A stretch of 64,000 bases of DNA from positions 3,286,001 to 3,350,000 of the forward strand of contig JAJUBI010000002.1 in assembly GCA_022419385.1 (NCBI GenBank), in the 5' to 3' direction. The stretch's first letter is position 1; each line of letters opens with the position of its first letter. Positions 56,365-64,000 of the stretch are shown here, piece after piece. Below the pieces are notes generated by a model. The model was not told the origin of the DNA. It was given only the letters and a program-made list of their open reading frames with translations, and made no database searches. The stretch comes from Paraconiothyrium sp. Pb-2020. Lineage: Eukaryota; Ascomycota; Dothideomycetes; Pleosporales; Didymosphaeriaceae. A program made the translations under genes and the position numbers.

Positions 56365-58350
56365 ATGCCGGCGACACTCCTTCATGCAGAGCAACTTCGC
56401 TCAAAACTCAGCCAAAGGCAGGCTGATGCCTCTTTCCACGTTCCTTCGGATCTTATCGCAGCGGCGACGATATGCCTGTTCTTAACGATAGTGGCAGTGG
56501 CTGCGAGGACTTTCGTTAATATGGTAGATATGCGACGGTTGCATATTGATGATTGTAAGTTTGATGGTTCAGACGAGTGTCCATATACTAATCTCTACAG
56601 TTGCTACAATCCTTGCCGGCTTGTGCTTCGCTGTTTTCAACGCACTTATGTTTGTCGCCTCACATGCTGGTCTTGGTCAGCACGAAACTCTGCTATCCGC
56701 CGATGCCGTCAAGACCGCGCTCCTCTACTCGAACATACTCGATATCCTGTACACTCCGATCATGCTCGCCGCAAAGGTCTCCATACTTATTCAAGTCGAC
56801 CGCATGTTCTCAGGCAACAAGCAGCGTATGATCTTCTGGAGCGTCCGCGCCCTGGCATACGTCAACGTTTTCTGCTACACTGTCATGTTCTTCACGAATA
56901 TCTTTGTCTGCACACCGCGAGCAAAGATTGTGGATCCTACAGTGCCTGGTAAATGCATTTCTCAAAACAACCTGATCGTCGTGTCCAGTACTGTGAACGT
57001 CGCTTCCGATGTTCTTATCCTGCTTTTTGCGGTTTGGGGCATCAGCAAGCTCCAGTTGAGCGGGAGACGTCAGACTATGGTCGCGGTTGTGTTCAGCATT
57101 GGCAGCTTTGCATGCATCGCTAGCGTGTGTAGGTTGGCTTTTGGTGTTCAAGTGGATAAGAACCGTAATTACACGCAGACTATCTGGCCTGTGCACATGT
57201 GGTCGTAAGTATTAAATCTTGCAGATCGTTTAATAGCACACTAACCGATTACAGGCTCGCTGAGATTACGGCTATTATGTATATGGCTTGCTGCCCAGCT
57301 TTCCCTCGCCTTATCCAATACATTCGCGGCACGAAGACCGTCAAACCTACGGTCAGAGGTTTCAAGAACGAGAAGGATCTATTCAGTCCTACATCTAGTT
57401 TTTCGAGCAGCAAGCCAAACACCCCCGAACAGAAGCACGGGTGGGGATCGCCAATCATTACTCCGCCTACTCCACCAAAGGGCTCTCCCAAGATCACACC
57501 TCCTACTCCGCCAAATGGATCTCCTACCCTTCCTGCTGGTTTCATTCCTCCCCAAAAGCCCTCACAGGCTAGTGTCCGCGTGACTCCAGGCCCAGCGCAG
57601 GGCCTACGAGGTACACAGAGCGAAGACCGGCCTCGAGGACCTTTTCGAACTCTCTCCCTCCCTGTTAAACCTTCCGTCCCACGCACCTCCTTTAAACTCC
57701 CCGCCGCTAGGCTTGAGCCCAAGGGACCACGCCTCAACTTCAGCATCCCCGTGCGTCCCACCCCCGAACAACTCGCCAATCAGTCTTCCCTCTCCCCACG
57801 CTACGTCCCCGAGGAAAAAACTGCCGCCCTCGCAAAGAAAGCCGAAGGCGTCCTCCAAAACTACGCCCCCTTCGAGCGCCGTATCTCCCACCTCTCGTAC
57901 ACATCCCGCCACACCGCTGCCCTAGAGGAGATTCGGCAGAGCCTCGAGGAAGTCCGCCATAGTCTTGATGGCGGTTTCATTGACAGCACGCCTACACCTA
58001 CATCCTCCCAACTCAACGTACCTCCTGTACCAGGGTCGATCTCAACGCCAAAGACACCGACGACTCCCGGCCCCCACACGCGCAGCTCATCCCTCGCACC
58101 TCCCGCGTCGCCCGGATCTCCAGCCTCGCCGGCGCGTACCGAGTTCAGCGTGCATCTCGTCGAGAGCGCGGTCCGCATGAAGATCATGCCCGTGTACTTC
58201 GCGCAGCGTCGCAAGAAGAGCCAAGATATGCGCGCCTCAATAGCTTCGCTGGGTAATCAGTCTATCAAACCGATGCACTCGTTCAAGCGGTCGAAGCACG
58301 CCAGGGTGCCCAGCACGCCCGGGCTGCAGACGCACTTCGAAATACCATAG
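56365..58350 (+). CDS. Rhodopsin-like seven-helix membrane protein (SAT4/PTH11-type)
   Basis: Exons 56365-56554, 56601-57204 and 57255-58350 (introns 46 and 50 nt) encode 629 residues. The first ~300 residues have seven hydrophobic helices typical of the fungal rhodopsin-like domain family that includes SAT4 and the C-terminal part of PTH11: LIAAATICLFLTIVAVAARTFV, FATILAGLCFAVFNALMFV, MLAAKVSILIQVDRMF, VNVFCYTVMFFTNIFVC, VASDVLILLFAVWGISKLQL, VVFSIGSFACIASVCRL and SLAEITAIMYMACCPAFPRL. Relatives act as or with G-protein-coupled receptors, for example in host-surface sensing, but most are uncharacterised. No CFEM domain precedes the helices. The last ~300 residues are a Pro/Ser/Thr-rich cytosolic tail with repeated SPIITPPTPPKGSP-like segments, probably phosphorylated. 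A receptor role is inferred. Confidence 0.9.
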
Positions 58351-58924
58351 ACACCGGCTTTCGGCTTCCCTTTTCTCTTTCTTATATTCAGTTTTCGATA
58401 ATTCTGACCCCAGCCATTCTTTATGAGGACGGGCGGTTGTCTCACTAATGTCTTTTTGTTTCTGCGCATTTCTACACAAAAGTTCCCGCCGGCGTGCGGA
58501 TTACGGTCATTATGATACCTACAATATGGGATAGTATTGGATGAGAAATCCATGGCGTCACTCTTTATGATAGAGTTCTTAGATACCCCACAGTGTGTGG
58601 ATTACAGGGATATTTGGTGCAATGGTGTGTACATACATATCCGTTGCGCTTAGTTTAATTGAATGTTCTAGTATTACATTATTCATATCGTATTCCCTAA
58701 AAGTGGCACCTGGTGACGGTGAAAAGACAAACTCTATAATGATCTATGGCAATGGAATGCAATGCGTAGATGACGCTCCTGTAAACCCATAAAACTAAAC
58801 AGCCAGCTCCCTGAATACATGACAACAATGCCAAAGTTATATGCCAAACACAAATCGGCAACGAAAAATTAGACTCTAAGCAATGGTAAGAGCCCCTCTT
58901 TACTCCCATAAACCCCCAACGATC
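58351..58924. other. Convergent 3' intergenic spacer
   Basis: About 570 bp between the stop of the rhodopsin-like gene (+) and the stop of the glucan synthase (-). A+T-rich and without a feature I can identify. Confidence 0.55.
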
Positions 58925-61900
58925 TCAAGGCTTGGCCAGCTGCTCCTTCCTGAAGAATGCAAAGAAACCCACACAAACCACTCCCTGCAGCACCAGCGCG
59001 ACCCAAAACACCGTGTCACCCAGCCCATCCATACTCAGCGCGAGATTTGGGAACACACTTCCAGGCCCCAGCCTATCTGGCGCCGTAGCCCTCGCAGCAA
59101 TCGTAGCCACAGACCCTACAACCTGTGCCGCCGTAAGCGTAAATGCAACATGAAAGCGCGTCATAGTCTGGAGCAGAATCATGCCGAAGCCTACGCCCTG
59201 TAGAGCATCGAGGACGCCGAGCCAGAGCCACAGCGCGCGACCGAGAAGTGCGCCAACGGCGGGCGTCCCAGCCCACGGGATGAATGACCCCATGCCTGAC
59301 GTCCCCCAGAGCATCTGCGCCCAACGCGGCGCACCAAGCCCAATTGCGAAGATAGGGAGGATCCAGCTATGCTCTATGGAGAGACGCTGGAACACGGTAA
59401 AGACAGCAATCCAGACCAATATAAAAAAGACGAACACAAGGACCACGATTCCCCATGCCGGTACCAACTTCGAGCTCCATAGATAGCGCCAATTACGCCC
59501 GTATGGCGCGGAGAGGAAGTAGTTCTGGATGATAACCACGACGAAGAACCAGAGGATGATGTTGCGGCGACGCAAGGCGCTGTAGAAAGAGGGGACGCTG
59601 CCAGGCGAGCTACGGTAGAAGTCTGGGAGGCCAATGAAGAGGGCTGCGCCGATAAAGGCGAGGAGGAAAGCGACGGGTGTGGTTACGGCCGTGATGTACG
59701 GGCTTGTTGCGAAGTCGGTAGGATTGCGGCCGGTAGCGCTCAGCGCGGAGAGGTGCGCACCCCAGTACCAAAGCACTGTGACGTAAATCTGCTGTGTGCC
59801 TTGGACGACGCAGGCGCGGAAGACCCAGGTATGCGTTGCAGTGCCACCTTCGGAGCCAAAGTTCAGCGCGAAGAAGAGGGAGCCTGAACCAGAAGCGAGG
59901 GCATATAGGCCGGTGGCGACGTTCTGTATCCAACCTCGAGCTACGATCGAAGTACCGTAGGGAGCTATTCCGAGAACAAAAAAGGCAAGAGCGTAGCAGC
60001 CGAAAGGGAGCGCGATGACATAGCGAGACTGAAACGTGCGGAACAGCGTCCACCATATGATTGACCCAGCGAGATAGATGCCGGCCACAGTGTAGAGCTT
60101 AGCGGCAGTCTGTCCTACCTCCCCAGAAAGCAAAGTGATCTGGTAGCTATTCGCTGATAGAATCTGTCCAAGCGCAATGAAGAAGGAATACACAGGCCAG
60201 TCGCGAACCTTGTACTGAATGATCTTTTTCAGGCCCTTTGTTGGCGTGTAGTCGTTTCCAAGCTCAAACTCGTCTTCAACAGCAGTTTCGGTCTGGATGG
60301 AAGTGTTAGAGCTACTGCTATTCCCGAGGTCTTCCACGCGAAACCTTGCGACTTTGGAGTATGATCTCTTCACACCGAGCCTTGCATCATAGAATCGGGC
60401 GAACCAATTCTTCTCAGATCTGACAATGAACTCCTCAATGCAAAGCTCATTAGTCGAAGTGCGTCCGTTAAGGCCGCCGAGAAGTCTCTCGAACTGCTTC
60501 GCATATACACCCTGAGAGTCGGTGAAGTACGGTTCGACCTTCTGCATTCGATAGTGCTTTTCTTCACCCACGACCGTCTGTAGGCTGAGCACCGATGGCT
60601 GAGCGCTCATTTCATGTGCCGACGATGAGATGATAGAACTTGGACTGTCTGGAACATGATCCGGCTCTTCTGATTCAAGCCGAGCCTCAATTGACGAATG
60701 GGACACGTTCGAGTCCTGAGAGTTCTGACGAGACATGTTTCGTGAGACAGCTGCACGGCCCAGATTCCTTCTTAAATCGCCATTCGAGAAGTAATCCTCC
60801 TGCTCTGCGGTAGCGCTTGGGATAGGGAACAAGCTGTAGCCATTCCCACTACTGGCGGAGTGAAGCTCGGAAGGCGATCCTGGTGCCGATATATCTGATG
60901 ACGATGATGCATGCGGGCGATATCGTCGAGCAAGCGCGGTATTGATTGGGGGCAAAGCTGGAATATGTTCCACCGGAAGCTCCTCGCGGATCGGACTAGT
61001 CGCCCGGCTGTTAACTCGGGTTTGGACACGGCTAACCCTACGACTGGAAGGTCGAGTATTGGCGGGTGAGACGAAAGCTGATCCCGGGGCGGAAGGCAGA
61101 GGAGAAAATATAGCAGGCGTGCTTGCACCAGACCTCCGGGATGCGCGTGCTCCCGTGACGTACGCGTGCGTTCTGATCGATCCAGACTGTAACTTCTCCA
61201 GTCCTTCGAGCCATTGAGCGACCGGGAACCGCTGCAGAGATGACCGCACTCTCATCTCAGCCCGAACTTCTCTGGTAGAGCCCAGGGCCGCCTTGATTGT
61301 CCTCTGGAACTGTCGTACCAGATGTTTGGTCGCGACTGACTCAATTGTAAACCACCAGCCAGGCATATTCCCCAGACCGCCCACCCGAGAGCCAACACCG
61401 AGTGCACCTTTCCGGCCAAACTCGACCGCAACCAAGCCGAAAGGCTCGTCGCGCGATGGAATTAAGGCGAATTCAGCACCGCTGAAGATGCAGGGTGGGA
61501 GGATTGTAAACTCCGGTTTGGAGCATACGCGATCTGGGTATAGTTCCATAAGACGCTGCAGCTTAGCAGCGGCAAATTTTCCATAAAGGTCAATGACAGG
61601 GCCAACGCAAATGAGCTGGGCCTTGGGATTCTTCTCAAGGATGGAAGGGAAGACATCCGCAATGAGATCGATACCCTTTTGCATGGACCAGCGCCCGACG
61701 AATACGAAGAGTTCAGCATCAGGGTCGACATGTAGACCCGCCCACTCTTGCGCTTGTGTCCGAAGCATACCACGCTGTGCTTCACCGTTCGTGTCAATGT
61801 TGACGGAATTTGGCAGCTTGTCCTCTTTGCTCCAGGGTGCAGTATCGCTCGGGTCCGGGTTGGGAAGAGAACCAATCTTTGTCAATCCCCAGAAAATTGG

Positions 61901-64000
61901 ATATCTGGCGAAGCTTCGCTTGCCGTACTTTTTCGAGACACCGACGGCACCGAACCCACGCTGATGGATGCGGAGGTAGCTTGCGCCTGCATGCAGCATG
62001 TTGAAGACTTCGCCAAACTGCACATACTTATGTACAATAGCCTTGCTGAGATTGAAGGTTCTGCAAATCTCATCAAGGTCTTGTGGGCGCTTGATGGACC
62101 ACAACCCTTGAAATTCGGCGTTGTGTAGTGAGAGACAACACGGTGGTGCAGCATCCGGCAGAAGATAAAGTGGCGCAAGTGTACCATGATAGTCGTTGAT
62201 GTGATACAGGTCTATCTCGGGAAATCGTTTGAATGTCGCTGCGATGCACTGGTTCCAAGCAGAGTAGTACACTGCACTTTCTAAGTCGTCCATACGAGCT
62301 GGATACGGCTCGTTTTTAGTTTGGGCACGGAAAACTGGTGCATCCAGCAGGACGAAAGTGATGTTCTGGAAGCGGTGGTACTGGACGTTGATGGTATACA
62401 TCTGATCAAGAATGGAGATTTGCATCGGTTCGGTGATGGCGTCTGTTGGATAGTCGATGCCTCCAACGCAAGGAACAACCCAGATGAGGTTTTGATGTTG
62501 GAGGTTCTTGCCCATGAGCGCGGACATGACACCCAAGCCGCCGATCTTGACCTTGATCTTCCAGTCTTCTATCTCGTACTCCATTGTTGCGATGAGAATC
62601 GTCCGACGCTGACCCTCATTCTCGAAGGTGAAACCTTCCTCACGTAGGGGATCGGATAAAGCGGTGGATTTGGATCTTGGTATCCAGGGCTTGAGGGTGC
62701 CGACGCTTCTGCAGACGCTGGAGAATATCGGCAGTCCGGCCATGATGACAGAGCGCTTCTCGGAGATGCCACGATGATTGAACTTGACGTGGTAAAATGA
62801 CTTGAGGAAGAGCGAAATGGCAAGCGATCCTGTACTGAGCGGGATAAGCGCCAGGAGGAGCACGATGGCGAGTTGCCTCCACGCGGATCCGATAGGCTGG
62901 TACGAATAGCGGAGGTATCCATCATTCGCAATGAGCTTAACACCGATGTGGGGCATCCCTGGGTTGGTAATGTTGATGACGTTTTTCCCCAGACTGGTCG
63001 GGGGAAGCCAGTCTAGGACACCATCCAGATCAACGTCGCCGTACAATTTCGACTTGTCCGGCTGACCGTCTGGGTCAATGCCCCATGTGCTGAGAATCAC
63101 GTCGGTTGGGTACTCCGTCATGATGTCGAAGTGCCACTGACCAGTACCTGTGTCGTGCATTTTGTCAGGTAAGCCTAAATCGAAGCCATACAGATTCCAT
63201 TCCCCAGTGACGTGCATGTGTGGCCAGCGACGAGGAGCTTTGGAGCCAACATCGCCATGCTGAACGTGCTCCATACTTCCAGTCAACTCGCTCCAGTAAC
63301 GAATCTCGATGTGCTCACCCTTCCATGCTTGGTCCTTCGAGCCAGACCATGGCTGCTTTGTTATGCTAGCATTGACAGAAGTGTAGTCGCGCCATTCGCT
63401 CCACGTAGCACCCCAGTTGAGAGTGTACTGCCACTTATCAGCACCAGTAGCTTTGTGCGTAACGGTGAGCGCTCCTGTTTTCTCGTCGCGGTGAAGGAGT
63501 GACGAGGAATAGTTCGCACTGGCAGGGAAAACCATTGGGTTCTCAGGCTGCCCAATGCGGAACATGAAGTGATCTACAGCTTGGGTGTAGAGGTTGGTGT
63601 GCGCTGTGGAAATGTTGTTGAATGTGTAAACATGGATGCCATCGTAGACGTTCTCGAGTTCTCCTATCATCACCCACGCTGTACCGATTTGACCAACATA
63701 CTGCTGCCCTGTCTTGACCGGTACCTTGGAGCATACGACACTCGAGGTGTTGAGTTGCGCAACTTTTCCAGCAGAGGTTGTCGACCGAATTGAGAAGTTA
63801 CGTTTCGCCGAATCACAGTTCATTTCGCTGGAGAAGTGCACTTCAATAGGTATCGTTTGCGGCTCTCCATCGCGCACCTTAGACACAAGTCGAGCGTCGT
63901 GACCAGGAACAACGCGGGTAATCGTCGGCCGAGGTTCCGCGAACTTTTCTTTCGGTACAAGGAGCTTGTAGCTCCATGGCTGCATCTCGAGGCTACTGAG
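58925..64000 (-). CDS. ags1: Cell-wall alpha-1,3-glucan synthase (5' truncated by window)
   Basis: Large plasma-membrane enzyme that makes the alpha-1,3-glucan of the wall from UDP-glucose. One open exon of at least 1,691 codons reaches the window end (the frame before the first visible Met reads LSSLE), so the N-terminal amylase-like domain lies outside; the family is ~2,400 residues. Visible, numbered from that Met: the extracellular region (1-365), a membrane helix (LAIVLLLALIPLSTGSLAISLFL, ~372-394), then the GT5 glycogen-synthase-like domain (~463-935) with the ADP/UDP-glucose motif KIGGLG (480-485) and the catalytic EPFGLVAVE (E-x7-E). A Ser/Arg-rich linker (~945-1230) precedes about ten helices (from ~1265) thought to export the chain, ending FFAFFRKEQLAKP. 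The stop is at 58925-58927. Confidence 0.97.
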   Translation of the reverse strand, partial: LSSLEMQPWSYKLLVPKEKFAEPRPTITRVVPGHDARLVSKVRDGEPQTIPIEVHFSSEMNCDSAKRNFSIRSTTSAGKVAQLNTSSVVCSKVPVKTGQQYVGQIGTAWVMIGELENVYDGIHVYTFNNISTAHTNLYTQAVDHFMFRIGQPENPMVFPASANYSSSLLHRDEKTGALTVTHKATGADKWQYTLNWGATWSEWRDYTSVNASITKQPWSGSKDQAWKGEHIEIRYWSELTGSMEHVQHGDVGSKAPRRWPHMHVTGEWNLYGFDLGLPDKMHDTGTGQWHFDIMTEYPTDVILSTWGIDPDGQPDKSKLYGDVDLDGVLDWLPPTSLGKNVINITNPGMPHIGVKLIANDGYLRYSYQPIGSAWRQLAIVLLLALIPLSTGSLAISLFLKSFYHVKFNHRGISEKRSVIMAGLPIFSSVCRSVGTLKPWIPRSKSTALSDPLREEGFTFENEGQRRTILIATMEYEIEDWKIKVKIGGLGVMSALMGKNLQHQNLIWVVPCVGGIDYPTDAITEPMQISILDQMYTINVQYHRFQNITFVLLDAPVFRAQTKNEPYPARMDDLESAVYYSAWNQCIAATFKRFPEIDLYHINDYHGTLAPLYLLPDAAPPCCLSLHNAEFQGLWSIKRPQDLDEICRTFNLSKAIVHKYVQFGEVFNMLHAGASYLRIHQRGFGAVGVSKKYGKRSFARYPIFWGLTKIGSLPNPDPSDTAPWSKEDKLPNSVNIDTNGEAQRGMLRTQAQEWAGLHVDPDAELFVFVGRWSMQKGIDLIADVFPSILEKNPKAQLICVGPVIDLYGKFAAAKLQRLMELYPDRVCSKPEFTILPPCIFSGAEFALIPSRDEPFGLVAVEFGRKGALGVGSRVGGLGNMPGWWFTIESVATKHLVRQFQRTIKAALGSTREVRAEMRVRSSLQRFPVAQWLEGLEKLQSGSIRTHAYVTGARASRRSGASTPAIFSPLPSAPGSAFVSPANTRPSSRRVSRVQTRVNSRATSPIREELPVEHIPALPPINTALARRYRPHASSSSDISAPGSPSELHSASSGNGYSLFPIPSATAEQEDYFSNGDLRRNLGRAAVSRNMSRQNSQDSNVSHSSIEARLESEEPDHVPDSPSSIISSSAHEMSAQPSVLSLQTVVGEEKHYRMQKVEPYFTDSQGVYAKQFERLLGGLNGRTSTNELCIEEFIVRSEKNWFARFYDARLGVKRSYSKVARFRVEDLGNSSSSNTSIQTETAVEDEFELGNDYTPTKGLKKIIQYKVRDWPVYSFFIALGQILSANSYQITLLSGEVGQTAAKLYTVAGIYLAGSIIWWTLFRTFQSRYVIALPFGCYALAFFVLGIAPYGTSIVARGWIQNVATGLYALASGSGSLFFALNFGSEGGTATHTWVFRACVVQGTQQIYVTVLWYWGAHLSALSATGRNPTDFATSPYITAVTTPVAFLLAFIGAALFIGLPDFYRSSPGSVPSFYSALRRRNIILWFFVVVIIQNYFLSAPYGRNWRYLWSSKLVPAWGIVVLVFVFFILVWIAVFTVFQRLSIEHSWILPIFAIGLGAPRWAQMLWGTSGMGSFIPWAGTPAVGALLGRALWLWLGVLDALQGVGFGMILLQTMTRFHVAFTLTAAQVVGSVATIAARATAPDRLGPGSVFPNLALSMDGLGDTVFWVALVLQGVVCVGFFAFFRKEQLAKP

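Overview
The window looks like nuclear DNA of a filamentous ascomycete (Pezizomycotina; I lean to Dothideomycetes, but sequence alone does not settle the class). The evidence is: genes broken by short GT..AG introns of about 44-105 nt with CTAAC/CTAAT-like branch sites, intergenic spaces of 0.3-3.4 kb, no operons, and typical Pezizomycotina families such as alpha-1,3-glucan synthase, Zn2Cys6 regulators, a SAT4/PTH11-type rhodopsin-like membrane protein and GPI-anchored surface proteins. I rebuilt exon structures by hand and checked that the reading frame holds across every junction. No rRNA, convincing tRNA, intact transposon or CRISPR array was seen.

Layout. 1-2875 (+): 3' two thirds of nucleoporin Nup170/Nup155, cut by the window start. 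3217-4422 (-): COG0523 zinc-chaperone GTPase ZNG1, convergent with Nup170 and divergent from 4964-6494 (+), a Mob3/phocein of the STRIPAK complex with a long acidic tail. 8347-11738 (+): regulator with two C2H2 fingers plus a fungal-specific TF domain, preceded by a long GC-rich leader. 13400-17306 (+): three orphan genes (a tail-anchored protein, a multi-pass membrane protein, and a two-exon 156-aa protein), followed by a TA-rich stretch that may be an old degraded repeat. 19139-21898 (-): importin beta-1 (Kap95). 22981-24858 (-): mitochondrial-type PP2C phosphatase. 25440-26582 (-): orphan coiled-coil protein beside 3 kb with almost no genes.

29779-39471 holds mainly surface or secreted proteins: a Kre9/Knh1-like protein, a GPI-type blue-copper (cupredoxin) protein and a thaumatin-like protein. 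Between them lie a protein with an embedded MIF (macrophage migration inhibitory factor) fold (31790-32965, -) and the histone-fold protein CENP-X/Mhf2 (34626-35177, +). 40687-43513 (+) is an intracellular beta-mannosidase with six exons, followed on the same strand by a Zn2Cys6 regulator (44623-47045), a suggestive but unproven pairing. 50460-51671 (+): Scs7 sphingolipid fatty-acid 2-hydroxylase. 52150-54145 (+): Rsd1/RBM39 splicing factor. 56365-58350 (+): rhodopsin-like seven-helix protein. 58925-64000 (-): most of the cell-wall alpha-1,3-glucan synthase, cut by the window end.

Most genes are unrelated housekeeping functions (nuclear pore and import, splicing, kinetochore/Fanconi histone fold, lipid hydroxylation). 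Cell wall and surface is the one repeated theme: Kre9-like, cupredoxin, thaumatin-like, glucan synthase. The least explained parts are the MIF-fold protein, the 13.4-18.4 kb orphan block, and the gene-poor stretches at 26.6-29.8 and 47.0-50.5 kb.
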